From an uncultured Mogibacterium sp. (GTDB taxonomy: Bacteria; Bacillota; Clostridia; Peptostreptococcales; Anaerovoracaceae), in NCBI RefSeq assembly GCF_938041965.1, contig NZ_CALISE010000019.1, forward strand, positions 124,001 to 188,000: a stretch of 64,000 bases of DNA, given 5' to 3'. Below are positions 18,763 through 27,572 of the stretch, piece after piece. Both the position numbers and the translations under genes were made by a program. Each line of letters starts with the position of its first letter. Within the stretch, counting starts at the first letter, position 1. Under the pieces are notes generated by a model. That model was not told where the DNA came from. It ran no database searches and saw only the letters and a list, made by a program, of their open reading frames with translations.

Positions 18763-19906
18763 GAATCCTGGTATATACGTTCATATTCCGTTCTGCGTAA
18801 GGAAGTGCAACTACTGTGCGTTTCTGTCAGGAGCTTCAGATGAAGCCCTGAGAGAGCGCTACGTGAAGGCGCTGTGCGAAGAGATTCGCATCAGAGCAAG
18901 GCTTATGAGTGACCATGCAGATGGAGTCTTCGATACCATCTTCTTTGGCGGCGGAACCCCATCGCTACTGACGAGCGAACAGATTGCTAGAATCATAGCT
19001 GAGCTAAATATGAATTTTGTTATAGATAGTGAAGCGGAGGTTACGCTTGAGTCTAATCCGAAGGCGCTATCTATGGAAAGCTTAGTAGGATACCGAAATG
19101 CTGGAGTAAACCGCCTATCGATGGGTGTTCAGAGCATGAATGACGATATCCTTAAGCGGCTTGGAAGGATTCATACAGCTCGTGATGTGATAAGAGATGT
19201 GCAGAATGCTAGAGAAGCAGGATTTGATAATATAAATCTCGACCTCATGTTCGCTGTGCCAGATAGCAGCTTGGAGACTACGCTTATAGATATAGAAGCT
19301 GTTACGAGCCTAGAGCCTGAACACATATCCTTCTATAGTTTGCAGCTTGAAGAAGGTACAGCCTTCTTCAAGGAGTTTGAAATGGGAAAGCTTACTGAAA
19401 TTACCGATGAAATCGATAGAGCTATGTATCACGCTGGAACTAAGCTCCTCAAAGAGAAGGGATATGAGCACTATGAGATTTCTAACTTCGCTAAGCGTGG
19501 CTATGAATCTAGACACAATCTCAAGTACTGGGAGATGGCTCCTTATCTGGGGCTTGGTCTCGGAGCATCATCGTTCATCGATAACAGCAGGGTTATGAAT
19601 GTCTGCTCTCTCGATGAATATTTTAACCTCACTGGTAAAGGTCTTGCGCCTTCTGCTGAAGTACACGAGAACTCGGAGCATGACAACGTGGCGGAGGCGG
19701 TTTTTACAGGGCTTAGGAAGGTAGAAGGAATTAGATACGAGGATGTGCTCGGTAGTTACGAGAAATTCTGGGAATATTACAGTGATGTCTTTGAAGAAGC
19801 TCGCGAATATGAGAGAGAAGGAAAAATCGTAATTGGTGAAGATGGCATGAGGCTTACGGACGAAGGCATAGATATAAGCAACAGTATTATGGCGCTATTT
19901 GTATAG
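18749..19906 (+). CDS. hemW: Radical SAM HemW-type protein
   Basis: 385 aa. YVHIPFCVRKCNYCAF gives the CxxxCxxC radical SAM cluster motif, and FFGGGTPSLL the following conserved motif. HemW was long annotated as oxygen-independent coproporphyrinogen oxidase and acts as a heme chaperone in some species. It lacks the extra N-terminal features of HemN. The overlap with lepA (ATG inside the lepA end) is the common Firmicute lepA-hemW arrangement. It is followed by glpK after 18 nt. Confidence 0.92.
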   Translation: MTINKNPGIYVHIPFCVRKCNYCAFLSGASDEALRERYVKALCEEIRIRARLMSDHADGVFDTIFFGGGTPSLLTSEQIARIIAELNMNFVIDSEAEVTLESNPKALSMESLVGYRNAGVNRLSMGVQSMNDDILKRLGRIHTARDVIRDVQNAREAGFDNINLDLMFAVPDSSLETTLIDIEAVTSLEPEHISFYSLQLEEGTAFFKEFEMGKLTEITDEIDRAMYHAGTKLLKEKGYEHYEISNFAKRGYESRHNLKYWEMAPYLGLGLGASSFIDNSRVMNVCSLDEYFNLTGKGLAPSAEVHENSEHDNVAEAVFTGLRKVEGIRYEDVLGSYEKFWEYYSDVFEEAREYEREGKIVIGEDGMRLTDEGIDISNSIMALFV

Positions 19907-19924
19907 CATAGATAGGAGGCTGTG

Positions 19925-21427
19925 ATGGGCGAATACATCATGACACTCGACGAAGGTACGACGAGTGCGAGGTGCATAATCTACGATAGGGCAGGAAAGG
20001 TGATAAGCGTTGGACAGAGGGAGTTTAAGCAGATTTTCCCTCATGACGGATGGGTTGAGCACGATGCGATGGAGATATATTCTACGCAGATGGCAGTTGC
20101 TCAGGAGGCGCTGCTCAAGGCTAGTCTTACTTACAGGGATATCGACTGCATTGGTATAACAAATCAGCGTGAAACCACAATTGTGTGGGATAAAGAGACG
20201 GGCAGACCGATTTATAATGCGATTGTGTGGCAATGCAGAAGAACTGCAGACACCGCTGAATGGCTTAGAGATAAAGGCTATTCTGACGTGATTAGGGAGA
20301 AGACAGGTCTTATCGTAGATGCTTATTTTAGTGCGACTAAGCTAAAGTGGATTCTCGACCACGTAGATGGAGCGAGGGAAAAGGCAGATCGTGGCGAGCT
20401 GCTGTTCGGAACGGTTGAAACTTGGCTTATCTGGAAGATGACTGGTGGCGCTAAGCATCTCACAGACTATTCAAATGCAGCAAGAACAATGATGTTCAAT
20501 ATAAATACGCTTGACTGGGATGATGAGATCCTATCTATCCTAGATATACCGCGTGCGATGCTTCCGAAGCCTGTGCCATGTGCAGGTGACTTTGGTGAGA
20601 CTATTTTCGAATTATTTGGCGGCAAGCTACCTATCACTGGAGCTGCAGGAGATCAGCAGGCTGCACTCTTTGGTGAGGCTTGCTTTAACGAGGGTGAAAT
20701 TAAGAGCACATATGGAACAGGAAATTTCCTGCTTCTAAACACTGGTAATAAGCCCGTATATAGCAGCAGCGGTCTACTCACGACTATCGCTTGGGGGCTA
20801 AATGGTGAGGTTAAGTACGCGCTTGAAGGCTCAGTATTCGTGTGTGGTGCTGCTATTCAGTGGCTGCGCGATAACCTTCAGATGATTAAGAAATCGAGTA
20901 TCTCGGAAAACTTCGCGAGCAAGGTGCCAGATAGTGATGGAGTTGTCGTCGTACCTGCATTTACAGGACTTGGAGCACCTTACTGGGAACCAGATGCGAG
21001 AGGGGCAATCCTCGGTATAAAGAGGTCTACCAAGAAAGAGCACATAGTTAGGGCGACACTTGAGTCAATTGCTTTTCAGAGTGATGATCTAATCAAGGCG
21101 ATGGAAAAGGATCTTGGAAGAAAGATCACCGACCTCAAAGTTGATGGTGGAGCTTCACTTAATAACTTCTTGATGCAGAATCAGGCAGATATCTCAGATA
21201 TCCATATAGTTCGTCATAAGTCGATTGAATCGACTTCGCTTGGAGCTGCATATCTGGCTGGGCTCGCTTCAGGATATTACAAGTCGATTGAGGATATCAT
21301 AGAGATTAAAGATATTGACAAGGAATTCTATCCAGCGATTAAGGGCGAGGAGAGACAGCGTGCTAAGGCTAAGTGGCATAGGGCTGTTGATGCTGTGCTT
21401 GCGCTGGCAGAGGATGAGGTATTTTAA
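19925..21427 (+). CDS. glpK: Glycerol kinase
   Basis: About 500 aa FGGY-family kinase converting glycerol to glycerol 3-phosphate. Conserved stretches: LDEGTTSARCIIYD (ATP-binding phosphate 1), GITNQRETTIVWD, the TYGTGNFLLLNTG loop and the late KVDGGASLNNFLMQNQADI signature. AGGAGG lies 5 nt before ATG 19925; a GTG at 19922 is too close. No glycerol facilitator or dehydrogenase gene is adjacent. It ends 40 nt before a strong terminator. Confidence 0.95.
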   Translation: MGEYIMTLDEGTTSARCIIYDRAGKVISVGQREFKQIFPHDGWVEHDAMEIYSTQMAVAQEALLKASLTYRDIDCIGITNQRETTIVWDKETGRPIYNAIVWQCRRTADTAEWLRDKGYSDVIREKTGLIVDAYFSATKLKWILDHVDGAREKADRGELLFGTVETWLIWKMTGGAKHLTDYSNAARTMMFNINTLDWDDEILSILDIPRAMLPKPVPCAGDFGETIFELFGGKLPITGAAGDQQAALFGEACFNEGEIKSTYGTGNFLLLNTGNKPVYSSSGLLTTIAWGLNGEVKYALEGSVFVCGAAIQWLRDNLQMIKKSSISENFASKVPDSDGVVVVPAFTGLGAPYWEPDARGAILGIKRSTKKEHIVRATLESIAFQSDDLIKAMEKDLGRKITDLKVDGGASLNNFLMQNQADISDIHIVRHKSIESTSLGAAYLAGLASGYYKSIEDIIEIKDIDKEFYPAIKGEERQRAKAKWHRAVDAVLALAEDEVF

Positions 21428-21468
21428 TCAAAAAAAGGTGCTGGTAAGAAATATTTATTGGTTATAAG

Positions 21469-21506
21469 AAAAAACGTAGCATTCAATTTCGATTGCTACG
21501 TTTTTA
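21469..21506. terminator. Bidirectional terminator glpK / lipoprotein
   Basis: AAAACGTAGCA pairs with TGCTACGTTTT (about 21471-21481 with 21494-21504) and is flanked by A and T runs, so it can end both glpK and the convergent minus-strand transcripts. Confidence 0.85.
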
Positions 21507-21514
21507 ACATATAA

Positions 21515-21857
21515 CTAATGATTCCGTTCATACACGAACACGCCCCTAGGTTCAAATTCACGGGTGATACGCATATTCTTCTTATCAATCTTGAACTTAA
21601 TTGTAGAGCCAGCTGGCAGTAAATCATTAGCACCTTCAACTACAGATTTTGAATCCTCTACGGTAAAGGTAACTGTTTTACCTTTTAGCTTCTTCGTAGA
21701 ATTTTGAGTATGAATCCATTGATTCAAGCGCTGCAGTGCACTGCCATATGCCGATTATATCTTTATTTGCAGGTCCTGCTTTTTTCTCAGACTTACCGCA
21801 CCCAGCAAGTGACAGCAATAATACTACAGCAAGTGCAATTAAAAGTCTTTTTTTCAT
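21515..21857 (-). pseudogene. Lipoprotein gene broken by a frameshift
   Basis: The N-terminal part (21857 down to about 21680) encodes MKKRLLIALAVVLLLSLAGC, a lipoprotein signal with lipobox LAGC, then IIGIWQCTAALES. The frame ends at TAA just after EEAKR. The next frame continues KGKTVTFTVEDSKSVVEGAN to FVYERNH with no break. The two readings overlap at GAAGCTAAAAGGTAAA, so one base gained or lost in the A run explains the split. Together they would form a small secreted lipoprotein of about 113 aa with a lipocalin-like 'IIGIW' start. No intact start or RBS serves the second part. It could also be a sequencing error or a slippage site. Confidence 0.7.
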
Positions 21858-21878
21858 ATTACTTTGTTTCCCCAATAT

Positions 21879-23183
21879 TTATCCCTTTTTGTATGGCACA
21901 TTTATCCGCATTATGTCGTTGATACCGATGGAATCCTGATCAGCATTGACCTTAGAAGTCAGCCAATCTGTGAAGCCTGCTCCGATGAAGGTCGGGATAT
22001 GACTCCTGTACATCCTGCCCGAATAAGCTTCGTGGGGAATATATATGAAGTGCGGTAAATTACCATTTTCATCTCTCGTCAGAATTCGTCTATAGATAGG
22101 ATCTGCGATTACGCATTTTGCGCTCTTTAATACCTTCTCTATGTCAGCTTCGTCGCGCACCATAACATCGTCATCTCTAAGCATATGAGCATCTACCTGA
22201 GTAGGGCATAGTATGTGAACTTCAGAAATTCCAAGGTCGTGTTCCAGCACATAGCGTATGCCTACTGCATTAATCGCCTCACCGATAATCCAGGTGCCAC
22301 CCTTGGCTCTATCCCTAAGCGTATAGCTCGACTTCGGATGTTCAATAGGTGGGATACCGGTTATCTCATCGGTTGACCCGAGCAGACGTGATTTACCGTC
22401 AGATGCAGACTCTCTTATAAGCTTTTCAAGTTCACAGCAAGCAGTCTTTCCCATAGGCAGACCCAGAACTGCAGGTGTTCCGTACTTATCATTGAGTATT
22501 CTCGCACCGTCAAGTGCCAGAGATGAGCAGACGACATTGACATCAGCTTTATAAGCCTCTGCCATTTCAGAAAGAGTGCAGCCCATCGTCATGCAGCAAT
22601 TAACCCTGATGCCGCGTTCTTTAAAATACTCCTTTAGAGCCTCAACGTTTCCGACTATCGAGAAGTCGAGCGGAGTTACGCCGAGGAGATTTACGGATAT
22701 GGAAGGTGAATCAGATGTAGCTTGGCTACAATCAATGGTAGGGCAGAATCTATCTAGGAATTCTCGGTATACCATGTTGCCGCCGAGTACATAAGTATCC
22801 ATAGCATTAGTCGTAAATCCAAAGGTCGGTATTCCCGTGCGCTTCTCGATGATGCGGGCTATTCCCTTCATGTCAGTGCTCATAAAGAGTGGAATCAGTG
22901 CAGCGGAGATAGCGATGAATTTAGGATTAGTTTCCTGTGCAGCCTCAATTACATCGCTTATAAGTTTCTCATCATTTCCGAGAATTACGTCATTTTCAAT
23001 GAGCCCAGATATGTAAATCATGCTCTCTATATCATACCAACGCGGCTCATCGTGCGTGTTGTATGTCGAATTGCAGCCGGATGCATCGTGCATTACAACG
23101 AGACCGCCCAGCTCATAGAGGACGGAGCAGATGCCGAATAGGTCAGCTGAATAGGTGGATAAAACTCTTGCTACTTGTTTCAT
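21879..23183 (-). CDS. Nitrogenase-like component 1, K-type (set 1)
   Basis: About 434 aa, nitrogenase component 1 / oxidoreductase family. Residues 19 and 37 are Cys in FGICSVLYELGG and HDASGCNSTY, the positions where NifK-type subunits hold bridging cluster ligands. HDEPRW follows, shared with the set-2 K-type protein. It starts at 23183 with ATGA overlapping the D-type stop, so the two are translationally coupled and probably form a heterotetramer fed electrons by the H-type protein. No nifE, nifN, nifB or nifV is nearby, and the substrate is unknown. Not a classical nitrogenase subunit by context; related enzymes reduce tetrapyrroles, Ni-sirohydrochlorin or thioethers. Confidence 0.85.
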   Translation of the reverse strand: MKQVARVLSTYSADLFGICSVLYELGGLVVMHDASGCNSTYNTHDEPRWYDIESMIYISGLIENDVILGNDEKLISDVIEAAQETNPKFIAISAALIPLFMSTDMKGIARIIEKRTGIPTFGFTTNAMDTYVLGGNMVYREFLDRFCPTIDCSQATSDSPSISVNLLGVTPLDFSIVGNVEALKEYFKERGIRVNCCMTMGCTLSEMAEAYKADVNVVCSSLALDGARILNDKYGTPAVLGLPMGKTACCELEKLIRESASDGKSRLLGSTDEITGIPPIEHPKSSYTLRDRAKGGTWIIGEAINAVGIRYVLEHDLGISEVHILCPTQVDAHMLRDDDVMVRDEADIEKVLKSAKCVIADPIYRRILTRDENGNLPHFIYIPHEAYSGRMYRSHIPTFIGAGFTDWLTSKVNADQDSIGINDIMRINVPYKKG

Positions 23184-24505
23184 GCCGAGCACCCCCAAGC
23201 TTTAACCTGAATTATGGACTTAGTGTCTTTTTCGTTGTTAAACGCATCGATCATTTCTGATGCGAGCTTTTTAATGGCGTCATATCCATACCAGCCGTTG
23301 TTGGCGATTAGATTTACAAAGTGGTTAGTGCCAGTAAAATACGCAGCTTTCTGACCTATTGCAAGCAGCTTGCCACCCTCAGCTTCATCTCGTGGATAGA
23401 AGCGTGCACGAAAATCCTGAGTTGCAATCAGCGGAATATCTGGATAATTCTGCTTTAACCACTCAAGGTCTGGTTTGCTATCTGGTGTTAGAGCATCACC
23501 ATATATCTCTGTCACGTTAAAACCTCGTGAGAGCAGGAGTTTTGCAAGGCTCAAGAAACGCGGTGTGCTCATGAAGTCTATAGCAATCTGTGCATCTCCG
23601 ATAACAGAAAGTACATCTCTTAGAGCTTCATCAGCTTCTGACCGAAGTGATGCAAAATCAGGAGTAGGAGCTCCGATAATCTGAGAAAGCGCACTCATAT
23701 CACTGTCAATCTCATCGTAGTCGTAAGTGTACGGCATGTATAGGCTCTTCTGACCGAGCCTCTCCTCAAGGCATTCAGTGGACCACTTCGCGATAGGAAG
23801 TGAGTAGATGTTGAGAAAACTCTCTCCCATAGCCTTGTACTCAGCGTAATCATCGATTGAAGCTAGGTCATGGGTGCGGAAACCGTTATCATGTAGTAGC
23901 TTCATATGATCGCCAGACCTGTCAATCGGAAAACTATCACCTATGAAATTAACGACCTTATCATTAAGAGGCTGTTCCTCGATGCATAGATACATCGAGC
24001 GGCACATATCCTCTTCAGGTGTGTGGTCGTTTATCTTCATGGTCGGCGTCATCTGCGAAGAGATGAAGTCGATGTCTGGAAAGCGAGACGAAAGCTCGTC
24101 ATATATATATTCAATGTCCGTGGCTAGGAAGTAGTGAATGCAGCCTGTAAAAGGGAGTACACACGTAGGTTTATAATCCAGTTTATTCAGGACGTCGGTA
24201 ACACCCTCGATAAAAAGTTCTTCCATGTTGCCACTCAAAATGTCTTTTTCCTCAATGAGTACCATTGAAAATCTATCCAGCCCCTCATACTCGGCAGCAG
24301 AGAGAACCACGCCGCGTAGACATGCTGACGCTCCGATGTATATCATGTGCGAGCTAGGAATAATCATCGGTGTATGCGCAATAGTCCAGCCACCGCGCGA
24401 AGGACATGAGTATTCAAGTTTGCGTGGGAAAGGAGCCAGGGTATCGAGATCCCCAAGCTTCACCTTCGCTTTATTAATATCGGGTTTGTGTAAATCAATC
24501 AGCAT
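23180..24505 (-). CDS. Nitrogenase-like component 1, D-type (set 1)
   Basis: 441 aa. Three Cys occur where component 1 alpha subunits ligate the P-cluster or a 4Fe-4S cluster: C34 (YSCPSRGG), C62 (GASACLRG) and C122 (PFTGCIHYFLATD). The rest follows the repeated Rossmann-like domains of the family (for example KVVNFIGDSFPIDRSGDH). It lies 1 nt after the H-type gene and overlaps the K-type gene by 4 nt. This set keeps a complete Cys set (three D plus one or two K), unlike set 2. Function is unassigned; the missing nif assembly genes argue against dinitrogen reduction. Confidence 0.85.
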   Translation of the reverse strand: MLIDLHKPDINKAKVKLGDLDTLAPFPRKLEYSCPSRGGWTIAHTPMIIPSSHMIYIGASACLRGVVLSAAEYEGLDRFSMVLIEEKDILSGNMEELFIEGVTDVLNKLDYKPTCVLPFTGCIHYFLATDIEYIYDELSSRFPDIDFISSQMTPTMKINDHTPEEDMCRSMYLCIEEQPLNDKVVNFIGDSFPIDRSGDHMKLLHDNGFRTHDLASIDDYAEYKAMGESFLNIYSLPIAKWSTECLEERLGQKSLYMPYTYDYDEIDSDMSALSQIIGAPTPDFASLRSEADEALRDVLSVIGDAQIAIDFMSTPRFLSLAKLLLSRGFNVTEIYGDALTPDSKPDLEWLKQNYPDIPLIATQDFRARFYPRDEAEGGKLLAIGQKAAYFTGTNHFVNLIANNGWYGYDAIKKLASEMIDAFNNEKDTKSIIQVKAWGCSA

Positions 24506-24506
24506 A

Positions 24507-25256
24507 TTAGTCCCTGTTTATAATCTCCATCGCTATCTTCGTATATACGTCAACCATCGGGTCATCCGGAAAAGCCTCGGAAACGGTGAGAGCGTCGTCA
24601 GACGCTCTTTTTACCACCATGCTGTGCTCGATAGTTCCGACTATCGGACATTCGAGGTCTTCGCTAAGGGTCTGAAGCTTCTCGTCTTCACCATTAACAT
24701 TGCGCTTGTTGGCAATTATTCCAGAGAGTCCGTTGTGACCTCTGCGTTTAAAATTTTCCATCGCTAGACCGAGGTTCATCGCCGCATATATCGCCATCTG
24801 CTCCCCGGAAGATATGACATATACATTGTCCGCATAATTCTTGCGAAGCGGCATCGAGAAACCGCCGCACACTACGTCTCCGAGTACATCGTAAAAGACG
24901 ACATCAGGATGGAGAACTTCTTCGAAATTCTTTTGCTTGAGCAGGTCCAGCGCCTTAGCAACGCCTCGTCCAGCGCAGCCAATGCCGGGAGTTGGACCGC
25001 CAGCTTCCACGCAGATAACACCGTTATAGCCGATGGTATACATATCTTCAAGCTGAATGTCCTTGATTTTATCTCTGTAAGTATCGAGAACTGGAGTGAG
25101 ATCCCTACCTTGACGAAGACTAATCGTTGAATCTGCCTTCGGATCGCATCCAATTTGCATGACCGTATAGCCTTTTCCAGCGAGTGCCGCAGACATATTA
25201 GAGACGGTAGTAGATTTTCCAATTCCGCCTTTCCCGTATATTGCAATTCTTTTCAT
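24507..25256 (-). CDS. NifH-like Fe protein (set 1)
   Basis: 249 aa. Walker A YGKGGIGKST near the N-terminus; GCDPKADST switch region; cluster-ligating Cys in PGIGCAGRG and VLGDVVCGGF, which bind the 4Fe-4S cluster between two subunits. It is an ATP-dependent electron donor to its component 1 partner. Shorter than true NifH (about 275-295 aa). It is the first gene of the minus-strand set, transcribed from a near-consensus promoter at 25342-25370. About as similar to the set-2 protein as two ancient paralogues would be. Confidence 0.93.
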   Translation of the reverse strand: MKRIAIYGKGGIGKSTTVSNMSAALAGKGYTVMQIGCDPKADSTISLRQGRDLTPVLDTYRDKIKDIQLEDMYTIGYNGVICVEAGGPTPGIGCAGRGVAKALDLLKQKNFEEVLHPDVVFYDVLGDVVCGGFSMPLRKNYADNVYVISSGEQMAIYAAMNLGLAMENFKRRGHNGLSGIIANKRNVNGEDEKLQTLSEDLECPIVGTIEHSMVVKRASDDALTVSEAFPDDPMVDVYTKIAMEIINRD

Positions 25257-25341
25257 AGAGAAATACTTCCTAAAAAATAAATTTCACCTCACCAATTTAC
25301 ACCTTTTTAATAGGTATAAAGAGAGAAAATGTATTTAAAAT

Positions 25342-25370
25342 ATTTTATCAGTCACTCAAAAAAATGTAAA
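25342..25370 (-). promoter_or_regulatory. Promoter of set-1 nitrogenase-like operon
   Basis: On the minus strand TTTACA, 17-bp spacer, TAAAAT. The predicted start lies about 80 nt before the H-type ATG. It is only 25 bp from the divergent promoter at 25395-25423, so a regulator binding between them could control both. Confidence 0.75.
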
Positions 25371-25394
25371 CGATTGTGATTAAAATACCTTTTA

Positions 25395-25423
25395 TTGCGC
25401 ACAATCTGTTGCGATAGTATAAT
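25395..25423 (+). promoter_or_regulatory. Promoter of set-2 nitrogenase-like/hyp operon
   Basis: TTGCGC, 17-bp spacer, perfect TATAAT. The predicted start near 25430 puts the structured leader (25439-25516) at the very 5' end of the mRNA. Confidence 0.75.
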
Positions 25424-25438
25424 TTTAATTAATTAAAT

Positions 25439-25516
25439 GAAGACCAACCACAAGGTGTCCCGAGTGGTATGAAATTGTTTTCGGAGACTTCTACCTGTGT
25501 GGTTTGAAGTCTTTTT
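25439..25516 (+). ncRNA. Structured leader with competing terminator (riboswitch/attenuator candidate)
   Basis: Two alternative folds are visible. Fold A: P1 pairs 25446-25456 with 25493-25504 (11 bp with one bulged G), and P2 pairs 25457-25463 with 25481-25488 (7 bp with a bulged A), closing a 17-nt loop; four unpaired bases separate them on the 3' side. Fold B: 25485-25491 (AGACTTC) pairs with 25506-25512 (GAAGTCT), followed by TTTT, a terminator whose stem uses P2 and whose loop uses P1. The folds exclude each other. The RBS AGGGGGAT comes right after. I do not recognise a known riboswitch class. Confidence 0.6.
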
Positions 25517-25530
25517 GTGTAGGGGGATAA

Positions 25531-26283
25531 ATGATTAAGGTAGCAATATATGGTAAAGGTGGTATCGGCAAGTCGACAGTGACTGCGAATCTCGCAGCAG
25601 CCTTTGCAGTTAAGGGATATAAGGTGGTTCAGATTGGATGTGATCCAAAGGCTGATTCGACAATCAACCTTCTTGGAGGTAATCCGCTGATTCCGGTTAT
25701 GAACTTCATGAGAGATAACGACGATGAACCGACAATTGACGAGATGGTTAAAACTGGATTTGGAGGAGTTGAATGTATCGAGACTGGTGGACCTACACCG
25801 GGCATCGGATGTGCTGGTAGAGGTATAATCTCGACTTTCAACCTCATAGATGATCTAGATGTTTTTGGCAGATTTCATCCTGATGTAGTCCTATATGACG
25901 TGCTCGGGGACGTAGTCTGTGGAGGCTTTGCTGCACCTATCAGAGAGGGCTTTGCAGAGGATATACTCATCGTAACTTCGGGTGAAAAGATGGCTCTCTA
26001 TGCGGCGAATAATATTAAGACGGCTGTAGATAATTTTGCGGACCGAGGCTATGCCAAAGTGAAGGGCGTGGTGCTCAATCACCGTAACGTCGAGAATGAG
26101 ACGGAGAAGGTACAGGCATTTGCAGATGAGACTGGAATACCAATCGTAGGAGAGATTCCTCGCAGTCAGGAGATCATCGACTGGGAGGATCAGGGTAAGA
26201 CTGTAATCGAGGGTAATCCTGAGTCTGATATCGCAAAGAGATTCTTTGCACTGGCAGACTACCTGATTAAGGAGAATTCATAA
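25531..26283 (+). CDS. NifH-like Fe protein (set 2)
   Basis: 250 aa. Walker A YGKGGIGKST; GCDPKADSTINLLGG; cluster Cys in PGIGCAGRG and VLGDVVCGGF. It is expected to be a homodimeric ATP-dependent reductase of the set-2 component 1. AGGGGGAT lies 4 nt before the ATG. Its stop overlaps the D-type ATG. It is the first gene of an operon that continues through the D- and K-type genes into hypF. The leader upstream suggests transcriptional attenuation. Confidence 0.93.
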   Translation: MIKVAIYGKGGIGKSTVTANLAAAFAVKGYKVVQIGCDPKADSTINLLGGNPLIPVMNFMRDNDDEPTIDEMVKTGFGGVECIETGGPTPGIGCAGRGIISTFNLIDDLDVFGRFHPDVVLYDVLGDVVCGGFAAPIREGFAEDILIVTSGEKMALYAANNIKTAVDNFADRGYAKVKGVVLNHRNVENETEKVQAFADETGIPIVGEIPRSQEIIDWEDQGKTVIEGNPESDIAKRFFALADYLIKENS

Positions 26284-27572
26284 TGGCGAGAGACACTTAT
26301 TTCACGACAATAGGGGCGCTCGCTGAGGCTGGCAGTATTCCGACAGAGCTAGTGAGCAACGAGCATCTCGTGTACAGCTCACCGGCGACCTTGATGTACA
26401 ACTCACCAGGTGCACAGGGCTTTGGCGTTAAGAGAGCAGGAGTAGTAATACCGGAATCGGTCATGCTCGTGGTTGCGCCAGCTTGCTGTGGCCGTAATAC
26501 CACGATTTTGGCGGACGAAGGCGGATATAGCGAGAGGATGTTTTTCCTTCAGATGAGTGAAAATGACCTCGTCACAGGCAGACACCTATCCGATATACCA
26601 GAGGCTATCGAGGAGATTTATGAAGTCTGTGAAGTGAAGCCTAAGGTTGTGGTTATCTGCATCACATGCGTCGATGCGCTTCTCGGAACTGACCTAGAAC
26701 GTGTCTGTAGAAAGGCTGAGGAACGCACGGGAATTCACGTCGTTCCTACATATATGTATGCGCTTATGCGCGAGGGCAAGAACCCACCGATGGTAGCTGT
26801 AAGAGAAGCGATTTACTCGCTGCTTGAGAAGAGAAAGCCGACAGGTGGGACAGTTAATTTGCTCGGTAATTTTACACATCTAGAGGACGATTCAGACCTT
26901 TATGACATCCTCGGTCAGATGGGAATCAAGACCATACACGAGGTAGGGAGAAAAGAAACCCTCGAAGAATACATGGATATGGGCGGAGCAGATTTCAATA
27001 TCATACTTCATCCAGAGGCTAGAAAGGCAGCATTCACACTTGAGTCAAAGCTCGGAATCCCTTACGTGGAGCTGACTAGAGTATATGAAATAGATAGAAT
27101 CAAGCGTCAATATGCGTTGTTCGCTTCGGCTCTCGGAGTAGAAATTGATGATTCGGAATACTTCCGTGAGGCTAGCGATGCGTGCCTAAGACTTCAGCAG
27201 CTGTGTGAAGGAAAGACATTTGCAATAGGACAGGTTGTAAATGGAAACTCAATTGAGATGGCGCTAGCACTCGAGAAACTGGGATTACGCATTAAGTCGG
27301 TGTTTGCGAATATAAGCGAAGATGACTTTCCTTTTATTAGAGAACTAGCTAGTTACAACCCAGACCTCAAGGTGTACTCGACTATGTCACCGACAATGAT
27401 GAACTACGATGGCTCAGAAAAAGTCGATATTTCAATCGGTATAGATGCACAGTTCTACTATCCAGAGTCGATAAATGTGCACTGGAATAACGAAATCCAG
27501 CCGTTTGGATATAAGGGACTTGTACACTTTGTGGAGGCTGTAGAGAGGAGGCTTGCTGATGAAAGGGCTTAG
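26283..27572 (+). CDS. Nitrogenase-like component 1, D-type (set 2)
   Basis: 429 aa, component 1 family. Aligned by hand with the set-1 D-type protein, the first ligand Cys (YSCP) is replaced by Ser 41 (YNSP), while Cys 68 or 69 (PACCGRN) and Cys 129 (CITCVDALLGTD) remain. An O-ligand would resemble the Asp ligand of some dark-operative protochlorophyllide reductases; whether the Ser binds a cluster here is inference. C-terminal features include INVHWNNEIQPFGYKGL. It overlaps the H-type stop by 1 nt and the K-type start by 14 nt. Function unknown. Confidence 0.85.
   Translation: MARDTYFTTIGALAEAGSIPTELVSNEHLVYSSPATLMYNSPGAQGFGVKRAGVVIPESVMLVVAPACCGRNTTILADEGGYSERMFFLQMSENDLVTGRHLSDIPEAIEEIYEVCEVKPKVVVICITCVDALLGTDLERVCRKAEERTGIHVVPTYMYALMREGKNPPMVAVREAIYSLLEKRKPTGGTVNLLGNFTHLEDDSDLYDILGQMGIKTIHEVGRKETLEEYMDMGGADFNIILHPEARKAAFTLESKLGIPYVELTRVYEIDRIKRQYALFASALGVEIDDSEYFREASDACLRLQQLCEGKTFAIGQVVNGNSIEMALALEKLGLRIKSVFANISEDDFPFIRELASYNPDLKVYSTMSPTMMNYDGSEKVDISIGIDAQFYYPESINVHWNNEIQPFGYKGLVHFVEAVERRLADERA

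Noticed and set aside
25439..25516. Known riboswitch (SAM, cobalamin, Moco, fluoride, NiCo, THF, T-box)
   Set aside because: None of the conserved cores I remember for these classes is present; only a generic competing-hairpin architecture can be claimed.
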